NCBI RefSeq assembly: GCF_030295935.1
Contig: NZ_AP027362.1
Span: 1,054,001 to 1,118,000 of the forward strand
Length of the DNA: 64,000 bases
Origin: Thalassotalea piscium
Lineage (GTDB): Bacteria > Pseudomonadota > Gammaproteobacteria > Enterobacterales > Alteromonadaceae
Direction: 5' to 3'
The notes beneath the pieces are model-generated. The model did not search any database and was not told where the DNA came from. It worked only from the letters and a program-made list of their open reading frames with translations. Numbering within the stretch: position 1 is the stretch's first letter; each line of letters begins with the position of its first letter. Shown here in pieces: positions 18,980-28,311 of this stretch. Made by a program: the position numbers and the translations under genes.

Positions 18980-20191
18980 ATGGGCTTGAAAAAGTTTATT
19001 GAAGATATTGAGCCACATTTTGAAAAAGGTGGCAAACATGAGAAGTGGTTTGCTTTATATGAAGCAGTTGCTACGGGTCTATTTACTCCTGGTTATGTGA
19101 CTAAGGGTAAAACACATATTCGAGACAGTATTGACTTGAAACGTATCATGATCACTGTGTGGTTAGCGGTATTTCCAGCAATGTTTTTTGGTATGTACAA
19201 CATTGGTTTTCAAGCAACAGAAGCTTTAGCGTTAAATTATGCTTTACCTGATACATGGCAGGTTGCATTATTTACAATGCTAGGTGGTGAACTTACAGCA
19301 ACTTCCGGCTGGTTTACTATGATGCTATACGGTGCTTGTTTCTTTATACCTATCTATGCCACTACCTTTATAGTTGGTGGTTTTTGGGAAGTGTTATTTG
19401 CTAGTGTTCGCAAACATGAAGTCAACGAAGGCTTCTTCGTTTCTTCAATTTTATTTGCGTTAATACTGCCAGCTGCCATTCCGTTATGGCAAGTCGCTAT
19501 CGGTATTACTTTTGGTGTGGTAGTTGCTAAAGAGATATTTGGCGGTACAGGTAAAAACTTCTTAAACCCAGCATTAGCAGGGCGAGCATTTTTGTTCTTT
19601 GCCTACCCAGCTCAAATCTCTGGTGATTCAGTTTGGGTTGCTGTTGATGGTTTCTCTGGTGCAACAGCATTAGCGCAAGGTGCATTGGCTGTTCCTGGTA
19701 CAATGGATTTTAGCATGAGTGCTGACTGGTGGAACGCTTTCTGGGGCTTTATTCCTGGTTCAATAGGCGAAGTGTCAACTGCTGCTATTCTACTCGGTGG
19801 TGCTTATATTCTTTATAAGGGTATAGCGTCTTGGCGTATCGTCTTAGGTGTGTTTGCAGGCATGGTGGTTACTTCAATGCTATTTAACGCAATTGGTAGT
19901 GACACAAATGCAATGTTCGCCATGCCTTGGTATTGGCATTTAGTTGTTGGTGGTTTTGCTTTCGGTATGATGTTTATGGCTACAGACCCTGTGTCTGCGT
20001 CATTTACAAATACTGGGAAATACTGGTTTGGTGCCCTCGTAGGTATTATGGTGGTACTAGTACGTGTAGTTAACCCTGCATTCCCTGAAGGTATGATGCT
20101 AGCAATTTTATTTGCTAACTTATTCGCCCCGTTGTTTGACTACTTTGTAGTGCAAAGCAACATCAAACGGAGGCTTGCTCGTAATGTCTAG
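18980..20191 (+). CDS. nqrB: Na+-translocating NADH:quinone reductase subunit B
   Basis: Integral membrane subunit with about 10 helices that forms part of the Na+ path and carries a covalently bound FMN. 403 residues. The flavinylation site is the Thr in [11 protein letters not shown] (Thr229 by my count); riboflavin- and quinone-related segments follow the known NqrB pattern. ATG is 2 bp after nqrA; the 3' end overlaps nqrC by 8 bp. The FMN is attached by ApbE, encoded downstream. Confidence 0.96.
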   Translation: MGLKKFIEDIEPHFEKGGKHEKWFALYEAVATGLFTPGYVTKGKTHIRDSIDLKRIMITVWLAVFPAMFFGMYNIGFQATEALALNYALPDTWQVALFTMLGGELTATSGWFTMMLYGACFFIPIYATTFIVGGFWEVLFASVRKHEVNEGFFVSSILFALILPAAIPLWQVAIGITFGVVVAKEIFGGTGKNFLNPALAGRAFLFFAYPAQISGDSVWVAVDGFSGATALAQGALAVPGTMDFSMSADWWNAFWGFIPGSIGEVSTAAILLGGAYILYKGIASWRIVLGVFAGMVVTSMLFNAIGSDTNAMFAMPWYWHLVVGGFAFGMMFMATDPVSASFTNTGKYWFGALVGIMVVLVRVVNPAFPEGMMLAILFANLFAPLFDYFVVQSNIKRRLARNV

Positions 20192-20951
20192 TAATAAAGA
20201 ATCATTTGGCAAAACAGTTGGTTTTGTTTTTGTAGTCTGTTTGGTTTGTGCGGCATTAGTTTCTTTTTCTGCCGTCATGCTAAAAGATAAGCAAGTAGCT
20301 AATAAGTTATTAGATCAACAAACAAAAATATTGGAAGCTGCAGAACTTTTAGACGTTGCAGGTAAAGATATCGTGGGTACTTTTAACAAGCTAGTTGAAG
20401 CGAAGATGATCGATCTTGATAGTGGCGAATATATTGAAGGTGACCCATTATTATTTGATGAACGTCGTAACGCACGTGACCCAGCTAAATCAGAAAAGGT
20501 AGAAGATGATATCGCGGGTATTAATCGCCGTTCTCACACTGCTGTTGTTTACCTTGTTCACAATGAAGCGGGTAAAGTTCAAACGGTAGTGTTACCTATT
20601 GTTGGCTCAGGCTTATGGGACCTAATGTACGGTTATGTAGGCTTAGAAGCTGATTTAAATACAGTTAGAAGCGTTGTTTATTCTGATCATAAGGAAACTC
20701 CAGGCTTAGGGGCCGAAGTAATGAACCCTAAGTGGAAAGCATTATGGCCGGGTAAAAAAATGTTTGATGAGCAAGGTGATGTTGCGATAAAAGTAGTTAA
20801 AGGTGGCGCTAAAAAAGGTGATGAGCATGCAGTTGATGCTTTATCGGGTGCAACATTAACGAGTCGCGGTGTTGAATACACATTACATTTTTGGTTAGGT
20901 GACGAAGGGTATGGTCCTTTCATTGCTAAAAATCGTGGAGGGCTAAACTAA
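20184..20951 (+). CDS. nqrC: Na+-translocating NADH:quinone reductase subunit C
   Basis: Single-helix anchored periplasmic FMN subunit of the Na+-NQR, 255 residues. The helix is at about 10-32. The FMN attachment motif is [10 protein letters not shown], with the bound Thr at 224. I use the ATG at 20184 because GGAGG lies 10 bases upstream and the product starts [13 protein letters not shown]; an alternative start 9 bases earlier adds only three residues. The gene overlaps nqrB by 8 bp and nqrD by 1 bp. Confidence 0.95.
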   Translation: MSSNKESFGKTVGFVFVVCLVCAALVSFSAVMLKDKQVANKLLDQQTKILEAAELLDVAGKDIVGTFNKLVEAKMIDLDSGEYIEGDPLLFDERRNARDPAKSEKVEDDIAGINRRSHTAVVYLVHNEAGKVQTVVLPIVGSGLWDLMYGYVGLEADLNTVRSVVYSDHKETPGLGAEVMNPKWKALWPGKKMFDEQGDVAIKVVKGGAKKGDEHAVDALSGATLTSRGVEYTLHFWLGDEGYGPFIAKNRGGLN

Positions 20952-21574
20952 TGTCTTCAGATGCGAAAAAAGTATTAATAAGTCCTATTGTTGACAATAA
21001 CCCGATCGCACTTCAAGTGTTGGGTATTTGTTCGGCACTTGCTGTAACAAGTTCAATGGCAAATGCCATTGTAATGAGTGTAGCGGTTATTTTGGTAACA
21101 GCATTTTCTAACTTGTTTATATCAATTATCCGTAACCATATACCTTCTAGCGTACGTATTATCGTGCAAATGGCAATTATTGCTTCGTTGGTAATTGTGG
21201 TTGACCAAGTCCTTAAGGCATTTTCTTATCAATTATCGAAAGAGTTGTCAGTATTTGTTGGTTTAATTATTACTAACTGTATTGTTATGGGACGTGCGGA
21301 AGCATTTGCCATGAAAGAGAAACCAGGCTTAAGCTTTTTAGATGGTATTGGTAATGGTTTAGGTTACGGCTTTATTTTAGTGACTGTAGCATTTTTCCGT
21401 GAATTACTTGGCTTTGGTACATTATTTGGATATGAAATATTACCATTAATTCAAAATGATGGCTGGTACCAAGCGAACGGATTATTGGTTTTACCCTTTA
21501 GCTCTTTCTTCATTATTGGTTTAATCATCTGGGCTATACGCCAGTGGAAACCTGCGCAAGTAGAGAAGGATTAA
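20951..21574 (+). CDS. nqrD: Na+-translocating NADH:quinone reductase subunit D
   Basis: 207-residue membrane subunit with six helices, a homologue of RnfE and of its partner NqrE. The two form an inverted pair that holds an intramembrane iron centre through conserved cysteines; CSALAV near residue 27 and [11 protein letters not shown] near 112 are the visible cysteine sites. The start ATG overlaps the nqrC stop (TAATG). Confidence 0.95.
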   Translation: MSSDAKKVLISPIVDNNPIALQVLGICSALAVTSSMANAIVMSVAVILVTAFSNLFISIIRNHIPSSVRIIVQMAIIASLVIVVDQVLKAFSYQLSKELSVFVGLIITNCIVMGRAEAFAMKEKPGLSFLDGIGNGLGYGFILVTVAFFRELLGFGTLFGYEILPLIQNDGWYQANGLLVLPFSSFFIIGLIIWAIRQWKPAQVEKD

Positions 21575-21577
21575 GTC

Positions 21578-22201
21578 ATGGAACATTATATTAGTATATT
21601 TATTAAAACGATATTCATTGAAAACTTAGCGTTATCTTTTTTCTTGGGTATGTGTACTTTCTTAGCGGTATCTAAAAAAGTTAGTACTGCTATAGGCTTA
21701 GGTGTTGCAGTTATTGTAGTACTTGGTATTTCGGTTCCAGTAAACCAAATCATTTATCAATCAGTGCTGGCACCGGGTGCACTAGATGGTCTTTTGGGTA
21801 TTACAGATCCGAAAGAGTCAATAGACTTAAGTTTCTTAGGTTTTATTACTTACATCGGTGTAATTGCTGCGTTAGTACAAATACTAGAAATGGTATTAGA
21901 TAAATACTTCCCTGCACTTTATCAAGCATTAGGCATTTTCTTGCCACTTATCACTGTAAACTGTGCAATTTTTGGCGCCGTATCATTTATGGTAGCTAAA
22001 AACTTAACATTCGGTGAATCAGTGGTTTATGGCCTTGGCTCTGGTGTTGGTTGGGCGCTTGCTATTGTGTTACTAGCAGGGCTGCGCGAGAAGATGAAAT
22101 ATTCTGACGTGCCAGACGGCTTGAAAGGTTTGGGTATTACGTTTATTACTGCAGGATTGATGGCTTTTGGCTTTCTTTCTTTCGGTGGTATTTCGTTATA
22201 A
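21578..22201 (+). CDS. nqrE: Na+-translocating NADH:quinone reductase subunit E
   Basis: Six-helix membrane subunit related to RnfA, 207 residues. The conserved cysteines are in [11 protein letters not shown] (about 26) and [10 protein letters not shown] (about 128), facing those of NqrD to bind the intramembrane Fe centre. ATG 3 bp after the nqrD stop. A 61-bp gap with a perfect hairpin separates it from nqrF, the only real gap in the operon. Confidence 0.95.
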   Translation: MEHYISIFIKTIFIENLALSFFLGMCTFLAVSKKVSTAIGLGVAVIVVLGISVPVNQIIYQSVLAPGALDGLLGITDPKESIDLSFLGFITYIGVIAALVQILEMVLDKYFPALYQALGIFLPLITVNCAIFGAVSFMVAKNLTFGESVVYGLGSGVGWALAIVLLAGLREKMKYSDVPDGLKGLGITFITAGLMAFGFLSFGGISL

Positions 22202-22213
22202 TAAGATTAACGT

Positions 22214-22237
22214 AGAAGATACGATTTAGTATCTTCT
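22214..22237 (+). other. Intra-operon hairpin between nqrE and nqrF
   Basis: AGAAGATAC, a six-base loop, then GTATCTTCT: a 9-bp perfect stem between the nqrE stop and the nqrF start. It is followed by CAAAAGAAG rather than a T run, so it is not a classical terminator. It may be an mRNA processing or stability element, or affect translation of nqrF. Confidence 0.6.
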
Positions 22238-22262
22238 CAAAAGAAGTGCAAAGGATAAGTCG

Positions 22263-23486
22263 ATGGAAATAATTCTCGGCGTAGGAATGTTCACCGCTAT
22301 TGTATTAATTTTGGTATTAGTGATTCTATTCGCTAAATCAAAATTAGTGGCAGAGGGTGACGTAACTATCTCAATTAATGGCGACCCTGAAAAGTCAGTT
22401 GTGACATCTGCAGGCGGTAAATTATTAGGCGCACTTGCTGATAAAGGTATTTTTATCCCTTCAGCATGTGGCGGCGGTGGTACTTGTGGTCAGTGTCGTG
22501 TACACGTTCATTCTGGTGGTGGAGATATTTTACCAACTGAAGTGGGTCATATTACTAAACGCGAAGCTAAAGAAGGTTGTCGTTTATCATGTCAAGTTGC
22601 TGTTAAGCAAGACATGGATATTGAAATAGAAGATGAAATCTTTGGTGTTCAACAATGGGAGTGTGAAGTTATCTCTAACGATAACAAAGCGACTTTCATT
22701 AAAGAATTGAAACTAAAGATTCCTGATGGTGAATCTGTACCGTTCCGTGCAGGTGGCTATATTCAAATTGAAGCACCAGCATACGATATTAAATATAAAG
22801 ATTTCGATATTGATGAAAAATATCGTGGCGATTGGAATCATTTTGGTTTCTTCGATGTTGAATCAAAAGTTGATGAGCCAACATTGCGTGCATACTCGAT
22901 GGCTAACTATCCTTTGGAAGAAGGTATAATTATGCTTAACGTACGTATTGCAACACCACCTCCTGGAAAGCTTCACTTACCAGCAGGTAAGATGTCTTCG
23001 TACATATTTAGTTTAAAACCAGGTGATAAAGTTACTATTTCTGGTCCATTTGGTGAGTTTTTTGCTAAAGATACAGATGCTGAAATGGTCTTTATTGGTG
23101 GTGGTGCAGGTATGGCACCAATGCGTTCACATATCTTTGATCAATTAAACCGCCTTCACTCTAAGCGTAAAATGAGCTTTTGGTATGGAGCACGTTCGTT
23201 ACGCGAAATGTTCTATGAAGATGATTACAATATGCTTGCCGCTGAAAATGATAATTTTGAATGGCATGTAGCATTATCTGATCCTCAACCAGAAGATAAC
23301 TGGGACGGTTTAACTGGCTTTATTCATAATGTTCTTTTTGAGCAATATCTTAAAGACCATGAAGCGCCAGAAGATTGTGAATATTACATGTGTGGTCCAC
23401 CAATGATGAATGCTGCGGTAATACATATGTTGAAAGAGTTAGGTGTAGAAGAAGAAAACATCTTACTTGATGATTTTGGTGGGTAA
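22263..23486 (+). CDS. nqrF: Na+-translocating NADH:quinone reductase subunit F
   Basis: NADH-oxidising subunit, 407 residues. An N-terminal membrane helix (about 3-25) is followed by a plant-type [2Fe-2S] domain with C69, C75, C78 and C110, then a ferredoxin-NADP reductase-like FAD domain (RAYSMAN, FAD-binding) and an NADH domain ([11 protein letters not shown], and YMCGPPMM near the end). Electrons go NADH to FAD to 2Fe-2S to the FMN subunits. Preceded by AAAGGATAAGTCG. A terminator follows at 23615. Confidence 0.96.
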   Translation: MEIILGVGMFTAIVLILVLVILFAKSKLVAEGDVTISINGDPEKSVVTSAGGKLLGALADKGIFIPSACGGGGTCGQCRVHVHSGGGDILPTEVGHITKREAKEGCRLSCQVAVKQDMDIEIEDEIFGVQQWECEVISNDNKATFIKELKLKIPDGESVPFRAGGYIQIEAPAYDIKYKDFDIDEKYRGDWNHFGFFDVESKVDEPTLRAYSMANYPLEEGIIMLNVRIATPPPGKLHLPAGKMSSYIFSLKPGDKVTISGPFGEFFAKDTDAEMVFIGGGAGMAPMRSHIFDQLNRLHSKRKMSFWYGARSLREMFYEDDYNMLAAENDNFEWHVALSDPQPEDNWDGLTGFIHNVLFEQYLKDHEAPEDCEYYMCGPPMMNAAVIHMLKELGVEEENILLDDFGG

Positions 23487-23614
23487 TTGTTAATTTAAAT
23501 TGCATGTTAAATATTGCTCAAAGGTTGTAGTGTCTATCGAGTAAAATAGGTAGTGCACTTTGGACATGACTAGTATTTAAAAGGCAACGATAAATAAACT
23601 AATTATTTACAGAT

Positions 23615-23638
23615 AAAAGGTGACTTAGGTCACCTTTT
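23615..23638 (+). terminator. Rho-independent terminator after nqrF
   Basis: AAAAGGTGAC, loop, GTCACCTTTT followed by ATTTATC: a strong hairpin that ends the nqrABCDEF transcript, so apbE-nqrM probably has its own promoter in the gene-free 23876-23923 stretch or within the repeat before it. Confidence 0.85.
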
Positions 23639-23655
23639 ATTTATCTAAGCAACTT

Positions 23656-23875
23656 ATACCAATCTCACTAATTATCTGATCATTTCTACTGGTTAAAACA
23701 ATCAACTACTGCGTTATTTATTTTATAATTATCGCTACAAGGATGTAGCTTATGTGGTTATGTGGGCAATGCTGGAGCATAATTGCCCTGAACAACTAGT
23801 TATGAAAATAAATGCCTTGTATTTGACTGTTTTCACTGCGTATAAAATAGATCACTTATTTAGTGAAGCTGGTAT
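23656..23875. repeat. Family-B miniature inverted-repeat element, copy 1 (220 bp)
   Basis: Tips ATACCAATCTCACTAA and TTAGTGAAGCTGGTAT are inverted repeats. The interior holds a small hairpin-like GCTACAAGGATGTAGC and a block ending AAATAGATCACTTA that recur at 36658-36870 and, more diverged, at 55235-55396. No coding capacity. Confidence 0.75.
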
Positions 23876-23923
23876 TATTAGCAATAGGTTGCTTAGATAA
23901 ATAAATTTTTAGGGTGTATTAGA

Positions 23924-24943
23924 ATGAACCAATTAAAGTTGCTGATCGTAACGCTTCTTTTTCTGGCATTGTCGGGATGCTTTCCAAGTAATAATACGAC
24001 GAAGCAGGAGGTGTTGCTGCATGGTAAAACTATGGGGACGACTTACAATATTAAAGTGATTGTCGATCATAATTCAGTCGACACAAAATACTTACAGCAG
24101 CATATTGATAAGTCGCTAAAACAACTAAATCAAGAAATGTCTACTTATATAGCTGATTCTGAGCTTTCACGATTTAATTCATCAACATCCTTAGAGCCTG
24201 TTGAAATATCAAAAGGGCTAGCTCGTGTTATAAGCGAAGCTTTCCGTATTGGTAAAATAAGTGGTGGTAAGCTTGATGTAACGGTCGGCCCTTTAGTTAA
24301 CCTTTGGGGGTTTGGTCCAGAATATCGTCCAGAAACTGTACCATCAGATGACGAAATAGCAGAAGCTCGCTTACGTGTAGGGTTAGAAAAATTATCGTTA
24401 GAAGGTAATTTATTGAGTAAATCAAGTCCAGACTTATACGTTGACCTTTCTACTATTGCTAAAGGCTACGGTGTTGATATTGTTGCTGAGTTAATTGAAC
24501 AAAATGGTATTAATGATTACTTGGTAGAAATAGGCGGAGAGATGCGCTTAAAAGGCTTTAAGCACACCGGAGAGCTTTGGCATGTTGCGATTGAGAAACC
24601 CGTAAGTACAGATCGTGTTGTACAGCAAATTATTGTGCCTAAAAATAATGCGGTAGCGACATCTGGTGACTACCGTAATTATTATGAAGTTGATGGTAAA
24701 CGATTCTCCCACATTATAGATCCTGACACTGGGAAGCCTATTAACCATAAACTGGTTTCTATTACCGTTATTCACCCTTCCTCGATGACTGCAGACGGTT
24801 TATCTACTGCGATGATGGTAATGGGTGAAGAAAAAGCACTCGCTTTTGCAGAGCAGCATGAGCTAGCCGTTTATATGATCTTGAAAACAGAAAGTGGCTT
24901 TGTTGAACAAAGCACTGTAAAATTCATGCAGTACTTAAAGTAA
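23924..24943 (+). CDS. apbE: FAD:protein FMN transferase ApbE (lipoprotein)
   Basis: Flavin transferase that uses FAD to attach FMN to the threonines of NqrB and NqrC in the periplasm. 339 residues with a lipoprotein signal ending in LSGC (Cys about 19). Core motifs: GKTMGTTYNI at the N-terminus, DVTVGPLVNLWGFGP near 120, DLSTIAKGYGVD near 176, and SGDYRNYY near 245. Placed between nqrF and nqrM, exactly where its substrates are encoded. 28 bp before nqrM. Confidence 0.95.
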   Translation: MNQLKLLIVTLLFLALSGCFPSNNTTKQEVLLHGKTMGTTYNIKVIVDHNSVDTKYLQQHIDKSLKQLNQEMSTYIADSELSRFNSSTSLEPVEISKGLARVISEAFRIGKISGGKLDVTVGPLVNLWGFGPEYRPETVPSDDEIAEARLRVGLEKLSLEGNLLSKSSPDLYVDLSTIAKGYGVDIVAELIEQNGINDYLVEIGGEMRLKGFKHTGELWHVAIEKPVSTDRVVQQIIVPKNNAVATSGDYRNYYEVDGKRFSHIIDPDTGKPINHKLVSITVIHPSSMTADGLSTAMMVMGEEKALAFAEQHELAVYMILKTESGFVEQSTVKFMQYLK

Positions 24944-24971
24944 TTGTCGGTATTTAATATAAAGGTTTAAG

Positions 24972-25190
24972 ATGACTATTTTCTTATTAACACTAGGTTT
25001 TTTCTTAGTGATCGCAGTTGCAATGGCAATTGGCTATATTATTCAAAATAAAACGCTTGCAGGTAGTTGTGGTGGTTTAGGCTCATTAGGCATAGAAAAA
25101 GCCTGTGACTGCGATAACCCTTGCGAAAAACGTCAAGAAAGAGAGCGTTTAGCGGCTGAGAAAGAACGAATAAGTATTAAAAATATTTAA
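24972..25190 (+). CDS. nqrM: Na+-NQR maturation protein NqrM
   Basis: 72-residue small membrane protein (former DUF539), needed for Fe delivery to the NqrD/NqrE cysteine centre. One N-terminal helix (about 3-25) is followed by a cysteine cluster: SCGGLGSLGIEKACDCDNPC, with four cysteines, and a charged tail. Sits at the end of nqr-apbE as in Vibrio and Alteromonadales. Confidence 0.93.
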   Translation: MTIFLLTLGFFLVIAVAMAIGYIIQNKTLAGSCGGLGSLGIEKACDCDNPCEKRQERERLAAEKERISIKNI

Positions 25191-25221
25191 CCCTAGCGTT
25201 TGTGGGTAAACTTATAAATAT

Positions 25222-25243
25222 AAAGCCGCTAACTAGCGGCTTT
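25222..25243. terminator. Terminator after nqrM
   Basis: AAAGCCGCTAA, CTAGCGGCTTT forms a GC-rich hairpin followed by ATTAATT. It lies 32 bp after the nqrM stop and also 34 bp beyond the stop of the convergent HupE/UreJ gene. Confidence 0.75.
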
Positions 25244-25276
25244 ATTAATTGTGCAAATTAATATAAATAATAACAG

Positions 25277-26395
25277 CTAAATAATGCGTTCAATAAACCA
25301 ATATAAACCAACGATAGCGATTAATAAACTTAATGGCAAAACGATACGTTTATGATACCAGTCTTTTTTATAAAACCAGCCAAGTAAGGCAAAAGCGACA
25401 AGTACAACGCTAAGCTGTCCTATTTCAACACCAATATTAAAGGCAACTAAGCTAGTAACAAACTGCTCTTTTTGTAAGCCAAGTGCTAGTAATACAGAAG
25501 CAAAGCCAAGACCGTGTAATAGCCCAAAAGCAAAAATTAAAGGTAAACGCCATCGACTTATTTGTTGCTGATAAATATTTTCAACGGCCACGTAAGCGAT
25601 AGATAAGGCAATTAAAGGCTCAACAATATTGCTTGGTAGATTAATGACATTGTAAATGCCTAAAGCCAAGGTAATGGTATGAGCAAGGGTAAACACACTT
25701 ATTTGCCAAAGTAGTGTTGAGGTTTTTCGTGCTAATAAAAAAAGTGCTAATACAAAGAGAATATGATCTAAGCCTTTAGGCACAATGTGAACATAGCCTT
25801 GATACAAATATTGCATAAAAGTCTCTAACCTATTTATCTTTATAGCATTATTAGCTATATCGTTTATTGCTATTTTCGCACTAAGGCTATTCATCGTTAC
25901 AAGATCCTTACTGGGCTTAGCAACAGTGAGTACAACATTACCTAATTCAGGTGCAAAACGAACAGCTAGGTGCTTAGTTGCAGGAGGTATAGTGCCTGTT
26001 GAAGATAGTGAAAAAGTATAAGTATTATATGCTGTTAACATTGATTTAAACTCGGCCACGCTAAGGCCTGAGAATACATTTAAAGCCATTTTATTATCAT
26101 CAAAGTAAATGTAACTATTTTGTTGAATTGACTGTCTAATTTTATCAAGTAATCGCTTTAACTCTATTAACGATAATGCTGAAAGTTTATTGATTAGCGC
26201 TGCATCGCTCCCTTGGTAATTGAGCGTGTCTTTTGCCAGATGAAAGGTATCTACCTCAATGATTAACTGGTATTGATGATCTGGCAGGATATTCAGTTGG
26301 GCATTTATGTTGTCTAGTGTATGAGCTTGTAAATTAACGGTAACTAATACCAATAATAAATATAACCAACGAAATAAATAATAATTTTTAAACAT
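25277..26395 (-). CDS. HupE/UreJ-type membrane protein with periplasmic N-domain
   Basis: 372 residues: signal peptide (about 1-24), a soluble N-terminal domain of about 170 residues, then six or seven helices from about residue 195. The membrane part has the HupE_UreJ_2 hallmark HIVPKGLDHILFVLALFLL and later FTLAHTITLALG and FGLLHGLGFAS, with regularly spaced histidines and aspartate that could bind a transition metal. HupE and UreJ relatives are linked to nickel or cobalt uptake, but this longer subfamily is not characterised and no hydrogenase or urease genes are nearby. Single gene; transport function is inference. Confidence 0.8.
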   Translation of the reverse strand: MFKNYYLFRWLYLLLVLVTVNLQAHTLDNINAQLNILPDHQYQLIIEVDTFHLAKDTLNYQGSDAALINKLSALSLIELKRLLDKIRQSIQQNSYIYFDDNKMALNVFSGLSVAEFKSMLTAYNTYTFSLSSTGTIPPATKHLAVRFAPELGNVVLTVAKPSKDLVTMNSLSAKIAINDIANNAIKINRLETFMQYLYQGYVHIVPKGLDHILFVLALFLLARKTSTLLWQISVFTLAHTITLALGIYNVINLPSNIVEPLIALSIAYVAVENIYQQQISRWRLPLIFAFGLLHGLGFASVLLALGLQKEQFVTSLVAFNIGVEIGQLSVVLVAFALLGWFYKKDWYHKRIVLPLSLLIAIVGLYWFIERII

Positions 26396-26514
26396 AAGAG
26401 TTAAGCTCGTTTGGATCTGTTGAACTTTGTGTTTAGAGGCTAATACAAATTAACTGATCGCACGAGTAAAGTGAAGTTATCTTTAGCATTGATCTTTGTA
26501 ATTATAAAGGTAAA

Positions 26515-26530
26515 CTGTATTTATATACAG
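26515..26530 (+). promoter_or_regulatory. LexA (SOS) box of dinB
   Basis: CTGTATTTATATACAG is a perfect CTGT-N8-ACAG palindrome, the gammaproteobacterial LexA operator, ending 21 bp before the dinB ATG. It indicates SOS control of DNA polymerase IV. Confidence 0.88.
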
Positions 26531-26551
26531 TTTATTTCCGTTGCTATTATT

Positions 26552-27622
26552 ATGAGTGCATTACGTAAAATAATACATGTAGATATGGATGCTTTTTATG
26601 TTTCTGTTGAAATTAGAGATAAGCCTGAATTAGCACAAAAACCAGTCGCAGTTGGGGGTAAAGCTAACTCGAGAGGGGTATTGTCTACCTGTAACTATAT
26701 CGCACGAAAATATGGTGTTCGTTCAGCTATGCCCAACAGTGTGGCATTGAGAAAGTGCCCTGATCTTATTATTTTACCTGGGCGCATGGAAGTATATAAG
26801 TCTATAAGCGCCCAGCTCCGATCTATTTTCTTAAGATATACTGATAAGATAGAGCCTCTTTCTCTTGATGAAGCTTATCTTGATGTAACTCATTGCACGT
26901 TATTTAATGGTTCTGCAACCTTAATTGCTCAAGATATTAGGCATTCTATATTTACTGAGCTTAACTTAACCGCTTCGGCAGGTATTGCTCCAGTTAAGTT
27001 TTTGGCTAAGGTTGCTTCTGATCTAAATAAGCCAAATGGTCAGTTTGTTATTACACCTAACGACATTTCCGATTTTATTAAAAATATGCCACTGAACAAA
27101 ATACCGGGTGTAGGAAAAGTTACTTTTGAAAAGCTCAAAGCTAATGGCTTTGAGACAGGTAAAGATATCATTAAAGCGCAAGAGCACGTATTAGTAAGCC
27201 AGTTTGGAAGACTAGGAGTGTCGTTATGGCAAAAGTGCCATGGTATTGATAATCGAGAAGTAGAGGTAACAAGAGTACGAAAATCGGTAGGGGTAGAGCG
27301 TACCTTTGCACAAGATGTTTGTGACTTTGAACAGTTAAGTCAATTTATGCATACAACATTAATACCTGAACTTAAAAGGCGCGCAAATGGTTATATTAAT
27401 ACAAGAGAAATTAGTAAATTAGGTGTAAAAGTAAAGTTTAAAGACTTTCAGCAAACCACCAAAGAATTTAAATTTCAACATTATGATAGCGACATTTTTA
27501 CGGCGTTATTGAAAGAAGCGATTAGTAGAGGTAATGGCAAAGCAGTTAGGCTTTTAGGGGTTCATATTGGTTTGGGCGATGAAACTAAAGAGCTACAGCA
27601 AATAGCGTTTGAACTTGGCTAA
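26552..27622 (+). CDS. dinB: DNA polymerase IV (Y-family, DinB)
   Basis: Error-prone translesion polymerase, part of the SOS response. 356 residues from ATG 26552, beginning MSALRKIIHVDMDAFYVSVE. Catalytic acidic residues are D11 in DMDAFY and the DE of SLDEAYLD near 105. The steric-gate region FYVSVE, the thumb helix-hairpin-helix IPGVGKVT near 180 and the little-finger domain to the end are complete. The frame is open upstream of this ATG but would run over the LexA box, so the extension is not coding. LexA box 21 bp upstream. REP array directly downstream. Confidence 0.95.
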   Translation: MSALRKIIHVDMDAFYVSVEIRDKPELAQKPVAVGGKANSRGVLSTCNYIARKYGVRSAMPNSVALRKCPDLIILPGRMEVYKSISAQLRSIFLRYTDKIEPLSLDEAYLDVTHCTLFNGSATLIAQDIRHSIFTELNLTASAGIAPVKFLAKVASDLNKPNGQFVITPNDISDFIKNMPLNKIPGVGKVTFEKLKANGFETGKDIIKAQEHVLVSQFGRLGVSLWQKCHGIDNREVEVTRVRKSVGVERTFAQDVCDFEQLSQFMHTTLIPELKRRANGYINTREISKLGVKVKFKDFQQTTKEFKFQHYDSDIFTALLKEAISRGNGKAVRLLGVHIGLGDETKELQQIAFELG

Positions 27623-27674
27623 TAACATCACTTGAGTGTTATGCCGTCAGAAATAATAGGGTTGCTAATCTTTT

Positions 27675-28213
27675 GTAGTTCGGTATTTTTGCCGTCAAAT
27701 GTCATGGTTGTTGAAAGTCTGAGTTACAAAACATCTTTGATGGGCTAAAGCCCAACCTACAAAGTAAGTATATTGTAGGTCGGCGTTTACGCCGTCAAAA
27801 CAAAACATGCTTATCAATCAACTTAACATATCGTAATACTTGATGGGCTTATGGGCAATTACTCCTGCATTACCGTACTACCGTCATCTTTGATGGGCTA
27901 AAGCCCAACCTACAAAAATAGTTCTTCTAAAAACTGTAGGTCGGCGTTTACGCCGTCAAAACAAAACATGCTTATCAATCAACTTAACATACCGTAATAC
28001 TTGATGGGCTTATGGGCAATTACTCCTGCATTACCGTACTACCGTCATCTTTGATGGGCTAAAGCCCAACCTACAAAAATAGTTCTTCTAAAAACTGTAG
28101 GTCGGCGTTTACGCCGTCAAAACAAAACATGCTTATCAATCAACTTAACATACCGTAATACTTGATGGGCTTATCGACAATTGCTCCTGCATTACCGTAC
28201 TACCGTCATCCGT
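27675..28213. repeat. REP/BIME-like array with 161-bp period
   Basis: Seven 25-bp palindromic units with the GTAG head of REP elements alternate in orientation: forward at 27675 (degenerate), 27775, 27936 and 28097; reverse at 27736-27760, 27889-27913 and 28050-28074. Forward units read GTAGGTCGGCG...CGCCGTCAAA and reverse units TTTGATGGGCT...AACCTAC. The 161-bp block (forward unit, spacer, reverse unit, spacer) repeats almost perfectly at 27775 and 27936 and decays in the third copy after about 28170. It fills most of the gene-free 27623-28311 interval. No RAYT (Y1 transposase) is in the window. Confidence 0.85.
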
Positions 28214-28311
28214 GACAGCAAAGTCCACCCGTAAAAACAGTAATTATCTATCTGTCTAATTAACACTAAAAGGCTAATAATTTAGCCCTCTAGGTGTTAT
28301 TACATTTGATA

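Noticed and set aside
27733-28213. CRISPR array in the repeated region after dinB
   Set aside because: The 25-bp units alternate in orientation, the spacers repeat with the 161-bp block and are not unique, and no cas gene is near. It is a REP/BIME array.
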